The notes under the pieces: model-generated
What the model was told of the DNA's origin: nothing
Databases searched by the model: none
The model's input: only the letters and a program-made list of their open reading frames with translations
Shown: piece by piece, positions 29,140 through 38,157 of the stretch
Layout of the letters: every line of letters starts with the position of its first letter
How positions within the stretch are numbered: the first letter of the stretch is position 1
Source of the DNA: Oceanococcus sp. HetDA_MAG_MS8
GTDB taxonomy: Bacteria; Pseudomonadota; Gammaproteobacteria; Nevskiales; Oceanococcaceae
Assembly (NCBI GenBank): GCA_019192445.1
Contig: JAHCMK010000005.1
Span: forward strand, 124,001-188,000
Length of the DNA: 64,000 nucleotides
Direction of reading: 5' to 3'
Position numbers and translations under genes: made by a program

Positions 29140-29649
29140 TTACCAATGTCCGGTACCAGGCTCACCTTTAAAAGGGCCGACCAGCTCAGGGGTAATCCAC
29201 CCGCCGTAAAAGCGGCCAGCTTGAGGGCGTACTCGGACCTGATCCACAAAGCAGGCAACAGCGGCTGGGTAAAAGGCAACATGGTCTTTGATTGCGGCAT
29301 ACGGTTGCGCTGGTGAGGCATAGCTCCAAGCGATTGGCGTACCGGGTTGCGTTTTCAGGGCCCAATACTGCGCATCACCTTTCCACTCGCAGCGTGACGC
29401 TCCCGGCGCTGGGACTAGTTGATCCCAGTCCACACAGTCCGCAGGAAGATAAAACGTGGGTGGACTCGCCGTTTCACACAGTCTGAAACTCGTACTGGTC
29501 GCGGCTAACTGACGCTCGTCAGATCTAACCACCACGCGGCGGTGGTCGGCCATCAGTTGCGGTGGGCGAGGGTAATCCCAGACCGATTCCTGACCAGGTT
29601 TGGGTGCGATGGCAAAAGAGGGGCGTGTCTGACCCTTGTATTTCCACAT
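29140..29649 (-). CDS. DUF427 family protein
   Basis: A 169-residue soluble protein with the DUF427 pattern: VWDYPRPPQLMADHRRVVV, LCETASPPTFYLPADCVDW, CEWKGDAQYWAL and IAWSYASPAQPYAAIKDHVAFYP. The family fold is known but its reaction is not. ATG at 29649 has GAGGA 8-12 nt upstream; the frame is open to 29709. It is divergent from the HMG-CoA reductase gene with 156 bp between them. Confidence 0.85.
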   Translation of the reverse strand: MWKYKGQTRPSFAIAPKPGQESVWDYPRPPQLMADHRRVVVRSDERQLAATSTSFRLCETASPPTFYLPADCVDWDQLVPAPGASRCEWKGDAQYWALKTQPGTPIAWSYASPAQPYAAIKDHVAFYPAAVACFVDQVRVRPQAGRFYGGWITPELVGPFKGEPGTGHW

Positions 29650-29805
29650 GGCGATGTCCTCGACCCGGCGCCCGCTTGAGATGCCGGCCTTCAGGTAGAC
29701 AGAGTGCAATCCCTTTGTTGGGATGCGGTCCGAACAGAGTACCCTTGCTCAGATAGCGCCGCAGCGTCGTGAACTTTGCAGCAGCCTGTCACTGAGAGGA
29801 GCCCC

Positions 29806-30984
29806 ATGCGAAAGCCTATTCCCCGCATCAAGCATCAAGACTACTCCGAAGAGGCCGCGGCTCTGAGGCGCGCATTTGTTCAGGAGCAGACGGGAGAGTC
29901 CCTGCAGCATACGGCGCATTACTCCGTGGAGCCGGAGTCACTAGCAGGCAATATCGAGAACTTCATCGGCGTGGTGCAGATGCCCGTTGGAGTCGCCGGT
30001 CCGCTGCTGATCAATGGGCAACATGCGCAGGGTGAGTTTTATGTTCCATTGGCGACCACCGAGGGCACCTTAGTCGCCTCCTACAGTCGTGGTATGCGCG
30101 TCCTGTCTGAGTCCGGCGGCGTCACGGTGACCGTGGTTGAGGAGTTCATGCAGCGTGCGCCCTTGTTCGAATTTGCCAGTGCCCGACAGGCTGTGCGTTT
30201 TTCCCATTGGCTAGACGAGGTCTTCGCGCAGATCAAATCCGCGGCAGAGGCCAGCACATCGGTGGGGCAACTGCAGTTCATTCAAAAATGGGTGGTGGCT
30301 AATAAGCTGTATACCCGCTTCAACTACACCACTGGTGATGCAGCGGGCCAAAACATGACGGGCAAGGCCACGCACGCGGCATGCCAATGGATACTCTCGC
30401 AGAGTCCGGTGGAGGTGCTGTACTACGCCTTAAGCGGCGGTATAGAAACCGACAAGAAGCATTCCCATATGAATATGTTGCACACGCGGGGCAAACGTGT
30501 GATTGCTGAGGCGACAATCAAATCGGATGTACTGCGTTCGTTAATGCGCGCAGATCCGGAGGCTGTTTTTCGTTTACGCACCCGCGCTATGGCGGGAGCC
30601 GTTTTGGCGGGCTCCGCCTATAACGGCCCACACTCTGCAAACGGTATTGCGGCCTTGTTCATTGCTACCGGGCAGGACGAAGCCAATGTGGTGGAGTCGC
30701 ATACGGGTATCACCTTTGCCGAGCTCACCCCGGCCGGGGATTTGTACTACTCAGTGACTTTGCCGTCGGTCATTTGTGCCAGTTATGGAGGTGGTACTGG
30801 GTTGGCGACGCAGCGTGAATGCCTCAACATGCTGGGCTGTTATGGGCAAGGTAAGGCGCGGAAGCTGGCAGAAATTATTGGGGCGACGGTTCTTGCCGGA
30901 GACCTCTCATTAGCGGCGGCTATCGTGGCTGACGAGTGGGTATCCAGTCACGACCAGCTTGGTCGTAACCGTCCCAGCTCCTAA
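29806..30984 (+). CDS. hydroxymethylglutaryl-CoA reductase, class I type
   Basis: A 392-residue catalytic domain of HMG-CoA reductase, which interconverts HMG-CoA and mevalonate. Motifs: ENFIGVVQMPVGVAGPLLI, PLATTEGTLVASYSRG with the catalytic Glu, TGDAAGQNM with the catalytic Asp, GGGTGLATQ and DEWVSSHDQLGRNR with the catalytic His. There is no membrane domain, as expected in prokaryotes. ATG at 29806 follows GAGAGGAG. Most gammaproteobacteria make isoprenoids by the MEP route, so this gene is unusual. No other mevalonate-pathway gene is visible here. Confidence 0.92.
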   Translation: MRKPIPRIKHQDYSEEAAALRRAFVQEQTGESLQHTAHYSVEPESLAGNIENFIGVVQMPVGVAGPLLINGQHAQGEFYVPLATTEGTLVASYSRGMRVLSESGGVTVTVVEEFMQRAPLFEFASARQAVRFSHWLDEVFAQIKSAAEASTSVGQLQFIQKWVVANKLYTRFNYTTGDAAGQNMTGKATHAACQWILSQSPVEVLYYALSGGIETDKKHSHMNMLHTRGKRVIAEATIKSDVLRSLMRADPEAVFRLRTRAMAGAVLAGSAYNGPHSANGIAALFIATGQDEANVVESHTGITFAELTPAGDLYYSVTLPSVICASYGGGTGLATQRECLNMLGCYGQGKARKLAEIIGATVLAGDLSLAAAIVADEWVSSHDQLGRNRPSS

Positions 30985-31027
30985 GCACACGCCGACTGGG
31001 GTCGCCGAGACGATGTGCTGTAGATGG

Positions 31028-31699
31028 ATGGTCACGATGGGGATGAACCAATTGTTGAAGCCGCTATTGATGATCATGATCCTAGGCAGCTTTGGTTTTG
31101 CGAGTGTATCCATGGCCACAGAAGAAGCGGAATATCGGGTGCTTGTGGCAGATAAGCCCTACGAACTGCGGTATTACCAAGGGCATGTGCTCGCTGAAAC
31201 CTTGGTTGAGGCCGAGTTCAAAAAAGCCGGAAACAAGGCTTTCCGCAGACTGTTTCGGTATATCTCTGGTGATAATCAGGCTGCGCAAAAGGTGTCTATG
31301 ACGGCGCCAGTCGGGCAGGTTCAGTCTGGTCAGACAATCGATATGACCGCCCCTGTGGGCCAAAGCAAAGTGCAGGGTCAGTGGGCTATAAGCTTCATGC
31401 TGCCAGCAAAATTTAGCGCGCAGACGGCGCCGCAGCCCACACACCCTGAGGTCTATATTCGTGCCGTTCCGCCACGTTACATGGCGGCTATTCGCTACTC
31501 GGGATTTTGGAGCGAGGCACGCTATCGCGAGCACTTGCGCCTTTTAGAAGGCTGGATCGCGGACCGCGGTTATCAGGCTATTGGCGAAGCTGTTTGGGCC
31601 CGCTACAACCCACCCATGCTGCCTTGGTTTTTACGCCGCAACGAAATTTTGGTGCCTGTGGATGCACCAGATCACGGCCCAAGGCATGAGGCGCCCTGA
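31028..31699 (+). CDS. SOUL-family heme-binding-like protein, exported
   Basis: A 223-residue SOUL/HBP-family protein. After an N-terminal signal-like segment (KPLLMIMILGSFGFASVSMA) come the family blocks YRVLVADKPYELRYYQGHVLAET, AFRRLFRYISGDN, KVSMTAPVG (repeated as IDMTAPVG), ISFMLPAKF and RYSGFWSEARY. SOUL proteins bind heme or tetrapyrroles, with unclear roles in bacteria. The start is uncertain among ATG 31028, 31037 and 31043. It is 43 bp after the HMG-CoA reductase stop and may be co-transcribed. Confidence 0.85.
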   Translation: MVTMGMNQLLKPLLMIMILGSFGFASVSMATEEAEYRVLVADKPYELRYYQGHVLAETLVEAEFKKAGNKAFRRLFRYISGDNQAAQKVSMTAPVGQVQSGQTIDMTAPVGQSKVQGQWAISFMLPAKFSAQTAPQPTHPEVYIRAVPPRYMAAIRYSGFWSEARYREHLRLLEGWIADRGYQAIGEAVWARYNPPMLPWFLRRNEILVPVDAPDHGPRHEAP

Positions 31700-31884
31700 G
31701 TAGACAGCGCCAGACGGGAGGCTGAGCAGTGGACTGAGGCGTCTGGCCCCATGGCGTGATCTGTGGCTGGAGCATGACGCCGGCGTGTCAGTGTTTTTAT
31801 GCCCTGCGAGGGGCTGCCAAAGGTATTGGCGGTGCTGAGCTCAGCCGGCAATGCTGCGCAACAAAAGTTATGGCCCGGACCTGC

Positions 31885-32754
31885 TTAGCTTTCTAGGTCT
31901 ATGGGACGTGGCGGCCCCCAGAACCTCCAGCTCATGAAGCTGCCAATCAGCCAATACTGATCTTCAGGGCGCAGCGGGCTGTCGGCAAAGGCGGTGCCGC
32001 GCAAATCGTCGTAGCCCACATACCCCGAGACCAATAAGCGGCCTTGCAGCCAGTCCAGGCTGAAGTTGGCACGGGTGCCGTTATAGCCACCACGGCTGCG
32101 AAAGGCCGGGCGCTGCGCTGTTGCCAGTTCCGCAGGAACGTCATAGAAGTAGGCGTGGAGTTTTTGCTGTGCCCAAATAGGGCCAACGGCAACACGCGCA
32201 CGAATAGCCTGTTGACTGGACACCACTCCGCTGCGCCAATGCAGGGCAACGCGAGGTTGTAGAGTCCATCCCAGCCACTGCGGCTGCTCGAAGTCCACAC
32301 TCATCACGCCGCGCAGCAGAGTTTCGGCTCGCCAGTGCCAGGGGCCATATTGTGCTGAGCGCCAGCCTAGTGCTGGTCCTAGTTCCACGGTGGGATCCAG
32401 GTCCGGCATGTCGGTGCGCAGGGCCGAAGCGTCGCTATCGACCGGCAAGGAGCCACTGGCCGAGAAGCGCAGCAGGCCATGCGCGCCAAAACGTTTTTGT
32501 GCTTCTAAGCCTTCGCTGCCAATTTCAGCTTGGGGTGTCCACACGGAGAAGGTGGGCAGGGGCAAGACCAAGGACTCGGCTTCGGAGGCGCCGCGCCAGG
32601 CTGGATAGCCTGCACCGGCAACTCCAACACCCGCGTTCCACTGCAAATCATCAGGCAGCCAGTCCCAAGCTTGGGCTGAAAACGCATGCAGGCATAGCAA
32701 AAAGCCCAGCGTCAGCCGCCACTGGCTTCGCCTTCGCGGCGGCTTTCTCTTCAT
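31885..32754 (-). CDS. MipA/OmpV-family outer-membrane protein
   Basis: A 289-residue beta-barrel of the MipA/OmpV family. A signal peptide (LTLGFLLCLHAFSAQA) is followed by the family N-terminus GVGVAGAGYPAWRGASEAESLVLPLPTFSVW, alternating strands, and a C-terminal SFMSWRFWGPP. In E. coli, MipA scaffolds MltA and PBP1B. It follows bolA by 6 bp and may be the last gene of the yciB-yciI-bolA transcript. A pair of short inverted arms (GCCAGACG/CGTCTGGC, about 31711-31750) follows the gene downstream. Confidence 0.85.
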   Translation of the reverse strand: MKRKPPRRRSQWRLTLGFLLCLHAFSAQAWDWLPDDLQWNAGVGVAGAGYPAWRGASEAESLVLPLPTFSVWTPQAEIGSEGLEAQKRFGAHGLLRFSASGSLPVDSDASALRTDMPDLDPTVELGPALGWRSAQYGPWHWRAETLLRGVMSVDFEQPQWLGWTLQPRVALHWRSGVVSSQQAIRARVAVGPIWAQQKLHAYFYDVPAELATAQRPAFRSRGGYNGTRANFSLDWLQGRLLVSGYVGYDDLRGTAFADSPLRPEDQYWLIGSFMSWRFWGPPRPIDLES

Positions 32755-32760
32755 CGTCCC

Positions 32761-33036
32761 TTACTCGGCTGCGTCTATGGATAAGGCGTGGATCTCGCTA
32801 CCCATCATGTCGTCTACGGCTGCATAAACCGCCCGATGACGAGCCAGTGGCGGCATGCCAGCAAATTCAGCAGCCCGAATGTGGACGAAGAAATGACCCG
32901 CTCCGCTGGCAGCGCCGGCATGGCCGGCATGCTGAGCGCTGTCGTCGCGTATGCTCAGCTCGCGGGGGCTGAAGGCCTTGTTGAAGCGCTCCTCCATCAT
33001 GCGGATGCGCTCAGGGTTACGGGCGGGAACGCTCAT
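32761..33036 (-). CDS. bolA: BolA family protein
   Basis: A 91-residue BolA-fold protein, an iron-sulfur partner of monothiol glutaredoxins and a stress regulator. Diagnostic blocks are DDSAQHAGHAGAASGAGHF and RHRAVYAAVDDMMGSEIHALSI. Its start overlaps the yciI stop by 4 nt, so the two are coupled. The order yciB-yciI-bolA is common in Pseudomonas-like genomes. Confidence 0.93.
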   Translation of the reverse strand: MSVPARNPERIRMMEERFNKAFSPRELSIRDDSAQHAGHAGAASGAGHFFVHIRAAEFAGMPPLARHRAVYAAVDDMMGSEIHALSIDAAE

Positions 33037-33332
33037 GGTAATACCGGCTTGAAAGGGTGTACTTCGACGCTTTGAAAGACGCCTGCGGTGACGTAAGGGT
33101 CTGCGTGCGCCCAGGTGCGGGCAGACTCGATATTGGGAAACTCCAACACCATCAGGCTGCCGGCGAATCCGGCAGGCCCTGGATCGTCATTGTCGATAGC
33201 GGGCAGAGGGCCCGCCAGCAAGACGCGACCGTCTTCGCGCAGCGCCTGCATACGCTCCAGGTGCGCAGGCCGCACTTCCATACGCTTGGCCAGGCTATCC
33301 GGCGCATCGCGGCCGATGATGGCATACCACAT
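33033..33332 (-). CDS. yciI: YciI family protein
   Basis: A 99-residue YCII-domain protein with a ferredoxin-like fold: MWYAIIGRD at the start, RPAHLERMQALREDGRVLLAGPLP, GSLMVLEFPNIESARTWAHADPY and VEVHPFKPV. The active-site His of the family is in RPAHL. Its function is not firmly known. It follows yciB by 3 bp and overlaps bolA. Confidence 0.92.
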   Translation of the reverse strand: MWYAIIGRDAPDSLAKRMEVRPAHLERMQALREDGRVLLAGPLPAIDNDDPGPAGFAGSLMVLEFPNIESARTWAHADPYVTAGVFQSVEVHPFKPVLP

Positions 33333-33335
33333 GAT

Positions 33336-33875
33336 TTAATCCTTCTCCGGAATGTTCATGTATGGCGCAGTAAAGGGCAGGTGCGCCATCACAAACAAAA
33401 ACCAAGCCGCCGGGAAGCCAAAGGTTTTGACTAAGGCCCAGTTTTCGTCGCTCAGTTGAACGGCCAAAATGGCATTCACCACAGCCGATGCGGCAAAAAA
33501 CAGCACCCAAGCGAGGTTCACTCGCCGCCACAGCTTATCGGGTAGGTCGACCATGGCCTGAGGCAGGCGAGCCAGCAGGACCTTATCGCCCACAAAGTGG
33601 CTGCCCAGCAGGATTGCGCTGATGATGCCGTACACCGCCGTGGGCTTGTACTTGATAAACAAAGGATCGCGGATGGCCAGCGTCAGGCTGCCCAGCACCA
33701 CAGCAACAACCGCCGTGCCTAGGTGCATTTTGTGCCAAATGCGCTCGGTTACCCGGTAATACAGCACCAGCGCAACCAAGGCCAACATGAGCCATAGGGT
33801 GGCCGTGTAGATGTCGGCCCAGAGCACGCCAGCTAAGAAGAGCAGGGCCGGAGAGGAGTCAAGCAGTTGTCGCAT
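33336..33875 (-). CDS. yciB: inner-membrane protein YciB (septation protein A family)
   Basis: A 179-residue protein with about five transmembrane segments and the family core SPALLFLAGVLWADIYTAT, GSLTLAIRDPLFIKYKPTAVYG, and LWRRVNLAWVLFFAASAVVNAILA. YciB is linked to septation and envelope integrity. It is divergent from yciO with about 48 bp between the starts. Confidence 0.94.
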   Translation of the reverse strand: MRQLLDSSPALLFLAGVLWADIYTATLWLMLALVALVLYYRVTERIWHKMHLGTAVVAVVLGSLTLAIRDPLFIKYKPTAVYGIISAILLGSHFVGDKVLLARLPQAMVDLPDKLWRRVNLAWVLFFAASAVVNAILAVQLSDENWALVKTFGFPAAWFLFVMAHLPFTAPYMNIPEKD

Positions 33876-33923
33876 GCCCCAATTATAGAGACACTGCGGA
33901 ATTAACCCCCGCCCTCAGTCAAC

Positions 33924-34544
33924 GTGCAAACTTTCACCATCCACCCTGAGAACCCGCAGCCCCGCCTGATCGCACAAACGGTGGCTAGTCTCCGTAGTGG
34001 AGCCGTGATCGCCATGCCTACGGATAGCACCTATGCCTATGCCTGCGCGCTGGATGCTAAAGACGCAGCAGATCGCATTCGACGATTGCGGGGATTTGGC
34101 AAGGACCACCTGTTTACTTTGATCTGCCCAGATCTGTCGTCGATTTCGCAGTTCGCCCGCGTGGATAACTGGCATTTCCGTATCCTGAAGGCGGGAACCC
34201 CAGGGCCGTATACCTTCATCCTCAAAGCCAGTCATCAGGTTCCGCGGCGCGTCCAAGGGGATCGTCGCAAGACGGTGGGTGTGCGGGTTTGCGCGCACCC
34301 CATCTCGCAGGCGTTGGTGGCGGAATTAGGGGAGCCTTTGCTGGCTTGCACGGCTTTTCTGCCTGGCTCTGATACAGCCGTGACTCAGGGCTGGGAGTTC
34401 GATGAATTGCCGCCCAAGCAGCTGGACTTGCTGATTGACGGCGGCGAAACCAACCATGCCCCTACCACCGTGGTGGACTTGTCGCAGGAACCTCCGGAGT
34501 TATTACGTGAAGGCCTCGGGGATCCCGCGCGCCTAGGCTTATAA
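33924..34544 (+). CDS. yciO: YciO/YrdC/Sua5-family protein
   Basis: A 206-residue protein of the threonylcarbamoyl-AMP synthase fold (YciO branch): LRSGAVIAMPTDSTYAYACALD, then LRGFGKDHLFTLICPDLSSIS, the GPYTFILKASHQVPRR signature and RKTVGVRVCAHPI. The true TsaC/Sua5 that makes t6A37 is usually a separate gene, so the physiological role of this paralogue is unsure. The start is GTG at 33924. trpS follows after 27 bp. Confidence 0.88.
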   Translation: MQTFTIHPENPQPRLIAQTVASLRSGAVIAMPTDSTYAYACALDAKDAADRIRRLRGFGKDHLFTLICPDLSSISQFARVDNWHFRILKAGTPGPYTFILKASHQVPRRVQGDRRKTVGVRVCAHPISQALVAELGEPLLACTAFLPGSDTAVTQGWEFDELPPKQLDLLIDGGETNHAPTTVVDLSQEPPELLREGLGDPARLGL

Positions 34545-34571
34545 TGCTGGGCTTTTGCGAGGACGTACTCC

Positions 34572-35564
34572 GTGACGCAACCGGTCCTGCTCTCGGGCAT
34601 CCAGCCCTCTGGCCAACTGACCTTGGGCAATTACATCGGTGCCATCCGTAACTGGACGGCGCTGCAAGCGGATTACGACTGCACTTTCCTGCTGGTGGAC
34701 TTACATGCCATCACCGTGCGGCAGGACCCAGCCGCTTTGCGTGAGCGCTGCTTAGAGTTTTTAGCGCTTTACATGGCCTGCGGGATTGACCCGGAGAGCA
34801 GCACCATCGTGGCCCAAAGCCAGGTGCGTGGACATGGTCATCTGGCCTGGATCCTGGACTGCTATACCCAAATGGGAGAGCTGAACCGGATGACCCAGTT
34901 CAAGGATAAGTCGCGCAAACATGCCGACAACATTAACGCCGGGCTCTTTAATTACCCGGTGTTAATGGCCGCGGATATTCTGCTCTATCAGGCGCAGCTG
35001 GTTCCGGTGGGCGATGACCAGAAACAGCATTTGGAGCTCACGCGCAACATCGCGCAGCGTTTTAATCAAGTGTACGGCGAGGTCTTCACGGTGCCTGAGC
35101 CCTTCATCCCACCTGTAGGCGCGCGGGTGATGGGGCTGCAAGAGCCTACGGCTAAAATGAGCAAGTCGGATGATGCGCCGACCAATGCCTTGTACCTCTT
35201 GGATGAGCCCAAGGTGCTCACCCGAAAAATCAAACGCGCGGTCACCGATATGGATGGCACGGTGCGTTATGACCGCGAAGCTAAACCCGGAGTCAGTAAC
35301 CTGCTGCAAATCTTTGCGGCGGTCACCGACCGCAAGATCGACGATCTGGAAGCCGAGTACGCCGATGCGGGCTATGGCAAATTCAAAGGCGATATCGCCG
35401 AAGCGGTAGTGGCCAAACTAGAGCCCATTCAGCAACGCTACCGAGAGTGGCGCGCCGATCAAGCTGCAATGGATGCCGTGCTCGCTCGTGGTGCGCAAGT
35501 GGCACGCGAGCGGTCCGAGGCGACTATTGCAAAAGTGCACGAGGTGCTTGGGTTCTTGCAATGA
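34572..35564 (+). CDS. trpS: tryptophanyl-tRNA synthetase
   Basis: Charges tRNA(Trp). The 330-residue class Ic enzyme has the HIGH-type motif PSGQLTLGNYIGA near the N-terminus and KMSKS in EPTAKMSKSD, both at normal positions. The start is GTG at 34572 with AGGA about 8 nt upstream. Its stop overlaps the scpA start (ATGA), giving a trpS-scpA-scpB-rluB operon as in other gammaproteobacteria. Confidence 0.97.
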   Translation: MTQPVLLSGIQPSGQLTLGNYIGAIRNWTALQADYDCTFLLVDLHAITVRQDPAALRERCLEFLALYMACGIDPESSTIVAQSQVRGHGHLAWILDCYTQMGELNRMTQFKDKSRKHADNINAGLFNYPVLMAADILLYQAQLVPVGDDQKQHLELTRNIAQRFNQVYGEVFTVPEPFIPPVGARVMGLQEPTAKMSKSDDAPTNALYLLDEPKVLTRKIKRAVTDMDGTVRYDREAKPGVSNLLQIFAAVTDRKIDDLEAEYADAGYGKFKGDIAEAVVAKLEPIQQRYREWRADQAAMDAVLARGAQVARERSEATIAKVHEVLGFLQ

Positions 35565-36379
35565 GCCAGGTGGCTGCCCCCGATTCTGCTTCCGCTGAGC
35601 CGCCCGCTGAGGATATTCGTGTTCGCGGTGAGCCTTTAGCGGAGCTGCCCGACGATCTTTTCATTCCGCCAGAAGCGCTGCGGGTGGTCTTGGATGCTTT
35701 CGAGGGGCCGCTGGATTTATTGCTGTATTTGATTAGGCGCCAAAACTTGGATGTGCTGGATATCCCAGTGGCGATGATCACTGCCCAGTATTTGGAGTAC
35801 ATCCGGCTCATGGATGTATTGCGCCTGGAGCTGGCCGGTGAATACTTGGTCATGGCAGCCTGGCTGGCGGAAATTAAGTCTCGCTTGCTGCTACCCAAGG
35901 TGGTCGAAGAGGACGGCGAAGAAGTGGACCCTCGGGCCGAGCTCTCCCGCCGCCTTCAAGCCTATGCACAGGTCCGCATTGGCGCCCAGGAATTGGACCT
36001 ACTGCCGCGGGTGCACCGGGATATTTGGCCTGCACAGGCCCGCTATGAGGCGCCAGAGGCCAGCCTGCCCCCACCACCGGCACTCAAAGAGCTGCTCCTT
36101 GCTTTGCATGATGTACTGCGCCGTACCGAATTGGTGAAAGCGCACAGCATCAGCCGCGAGCCACTGTCGGTGCGCGAACGTATGAGCCGTGTTTTGCAGT
36201 ATCTTGGCCAGCATCGCAGTGGAAGCCTGCTCAGCTTATGGTCACAGGATGAGGGGCGCGCAGGGCTCATCGTGACGTTTTTGGCCATATTGGAACTGAC
36301 GCGCAATGGCGTCGTCGCCCTGGTGCAGCCAGTGGCTTATGGCGATGTGGAATTACGCTTGGCGGGACCTCAAGAATGA
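35561..36379 (+). CDS. scpA: segregation and condensation protein ScpA
   Basis: Kleisin subunit that bridges the Smc heads. The 272 residues contain the family N-terminus LDAFEGPLDLLLYLIRRQNLDVLDIPVAMITAQYLEYI and LAGEYLVMAAWLAEIKSRLLLP; the C-terminal winged helix holds VTFLAILELTRNGVVALVQ. ATG at 35561 overlaps the trpS stop by 4 nt. smc itself is about 30 kb away (2873-6355). Confidence 0.95.
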   Translation: MSQVAAPDSASAEPPAEDIRVRGEPLAELPDDLFIPPEALRVVLDAFEGPLDLLLYLIRRQNLDVLDIPVAMITAQYLEYIRLMDVLRLELAGEYLVMAAWLAEIKSRLLLPKVVEEDGEEVDPRAELSRRLQAYAQVRIGAQELDLLPRVHRDIWPAQARYEAPEASLPPPPALKELLLALHDVLRRTELVKAHSISREPLSVRERMSRVLQYLGQHRSGSLLSLWSQDEGRAGLIVTFLAILELTRNGVVALVQPVAYGDVELRLAGPQE

Positions 36380-37143
36380 GTCAACAAGCTCTCACCGAAA
36401 TTGTGCGTGCCCTGTTGCTGGCCGCCGATGCACCCTTGTCATTAAGCCGCATGCTGGATCTGCTGCGCGAAGCGCGCAATGTGGATCGAAGTCAGCTTCG
36501 CGAGGCGATTGAGAGCCTGCAGCAGGACCTAGAAAGCACCAGCTTAGAGTTGGTTGAGGTCGCTAGCGGGTTACGGATCCAAATTCGTGAAAGCTATACG
36601 CCTTGGATCCGGAAATTGTGGCAAGAGAAGCCGCAAAAGTACTCTCGGGCCCTGCTCGAAACGCTGGCCTTGATTTGCTATCGACAGCCACTCACGCGTG
36701 GCGACATTGAGGAAATTCGCGGGGTGAGCCTGTCGGCGAATATTCTCAAAACGCTGTTGGAGCGGGGTTGGATTCAGGAGGTTGGTCATCGTGAGGGCCC
36801 TGGTCGGCCTGCGCTTTTGGCGACGACGCGCCAATTTTTAGATGACTTCAATCTGCGGAGCCTGGATCAGCTACCGCCATTGCCAGATCTGGATGACCCA
36901 CAGCGGCTGCAGGCGGCTTTGGAAGCCCTTGATATCGATATGGAGGGCTTGGTTGCCCCCGTTGATGAAGCCCCGGAAGGCCGCAGCGATGCTGCGCAGG
37001 CCGAAGATGCTGGGACTGATCCGGCGGCTCAGGCGCAATCTCACCCTGAGCAAGCTGTGGTCCCGGTACCAAGCCACCAAGCCGCTGAGCAGCCGCCCGC
37101 AACGGCGAACCCTGCCGAGGATAAACCCCAGAATGAGTCGTAG
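36376..37143 (+). CDS. scpB: segregation and condensation protein ScpB
   Basis: Dimeric winged-helix partner of ScpA in the Smc complex. The 255 residues include EIVRALLLAADAPLS at the start, LVEVASGLRIQIRESYTPWIRKLW, and the conserved ALLETLALICYRQPLTRGDIEEIRGVSLS, followed by an acidic P/A/Q-rich tail from about residue 195. It overlaps scpA by 4 nt and rluB by 11 nt. Confidence 0.95.
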   Translation: MSQQALTEIVRALLLAADAPLSLSRMLDLLREARNVDRSQLREAIESLQQDLESTSLELVEVASGLRIQIRESYTPWIRKLWQEKPQKYSRALLETLALICYRQPLTRGDIEEIRGVSLSANILKTLLERGWIQEVGHREGPGRPALLATTRQFLDDFNLRSLDQLPPLPDLDDPQRLQAALEALDIDMEGLVAPVDEAPEGRSDAAQAEDAGTDPAAQAQSHPEQAVVPVPSHQAAEQPPATANPAEDKPQNES

Positions 37144-38044
37144 ATCGGGCCCTCAAGGGGGCGCTGGCCGGCGGCCTAGTCGTCCCCGCCAAGCCGAGCG
37201 CGCGGCTGCCAAACGGCGCGCTGAAGCAGCGGCGAATAAGCCGCAAGACCCGCCAGAGCGTGTGCAACGTTTGCTCTCCCGTTTGGGCTTAGGCTCTAGG
37301 CGTGAGATTGAGGGATGGATTAGCGAGGGGCGGCTGCACATCAATGGTGAGCCCGCCGCTGTTGGCGCTCAGGCGACGGCCAATGACCGCTTCGAACTGG
37401 ATGGCAAGCCCCTGCGCTTGCGTCATCAGGCTCCGCCGCGCGTTTTGGTGTACCGCAAGCGAGTGGGCGAGGTGGTCAGTCGCAATGACCCCCAGCAGCG
37501 CCACACCATCTTTGAGCGCCTGCCACGCCTGCAAGGCGGCCGCTGGATTGCCGTAGGCCGCTTGGATATCAATACCAGCGGCGTATTGCTGGTGACCAAT
37601 GACGGTGAGCTGGCGGCGCGCTTGATGCACCCGTCTTATGAAATTGAGCGCGAATATGCGGTGCGGGTGCTGGGCGGACTTAGCGAGAGCGCCTTGCAGC
37701 AGCTGCGCGAAGGCGTGATGCTGGACGACGGTTTGGCGCGAGTGACTTCTATCCGGCCGGAAACCGACCCCGATCGTAGTGTGGCTAATCATTGGTACAG
37801 GCTCAGCCTGGCCGAGGGGCGCAACCGCGAAGTCAGGCGCATGATTGAAGCGGTTGGTGGTCAGGTGTCGCGCTTATTGCGCGTGCGTTATGGCCCGGTA
37901 GAGGTGCCCCGTGGGGTTGCCAGCGGCCGGAGCCGTGACCTCACCGCCGAAGAGTTTGCCGCCGTTTATGAGGCGGTGGGCTTAGCTGTGCCGCAGCGCG
38001 AGGAAAAGCGTGGGCGCCAAGCGCGTAGCAGAGGTCCGGGCTGA
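37133..38044 (+). CDS. rluB: 23S rRNA pseudouridine(2605) synthase RluB
   Basis: A 303-residue pseudouridine synthase of the RsuA/RluB group. A basic N-terminal extension precedes an S4 RNA-binding domain (VQRLLSRLGLGSRREIEGWISEGRLHINGE) and the catalytic domain with GRLDINTSGVLLVTNDG (nucleophilic Asp) and SLAEGRNREVRRMIEAVGG. ATG at 37133 lies within the scpB 3' end. It is the last gene of the trpS operon. Confidence 0.94.
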   Translation: MSRRSGPQGGAGRRPSRPRQAERAAAKRRAEAAANKPQDPPERVQRLLSRLGLGSRREIEGWISEGRLHINGEPAAVGAQATANDRFELDGKPLRLRHQAPPRVLVYRKRVGEVVSRNDPQQRHTIFERLPRLQGGRWIAVGRLDINTSGVLLVTNDGELAARLMHPSYEIEREYAVRVLGGLSESALQQLREGVMLDDGLARVTSIRPETDPDRSVANHWYRLSLAEGRNREVRRMIEAVGGQVSRLLRVRYGPVEVPRGVASGRSRDLTAEEFAAVYEAVGLAVPQREEKRGRQARSRGPG

Positions 38045-38157
38045 AGACCTGCCCCAGACCCACCTCGGGTTTAGCCAAGGTGAGTTCACGAAAAGCTAGC
38101 CAGGCACGTTTGTTAGCTCTTGGCGCAGGTTTGCGCTGCCATTGGCGTGGCCTGGGT

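Noticed and set aside
32352-32972. 206-codon plus-strand frame across mipA and bolA
   Set aside because: Antisense to two recognised genes and rich in Arg/Pro, typical of a shadow frame.
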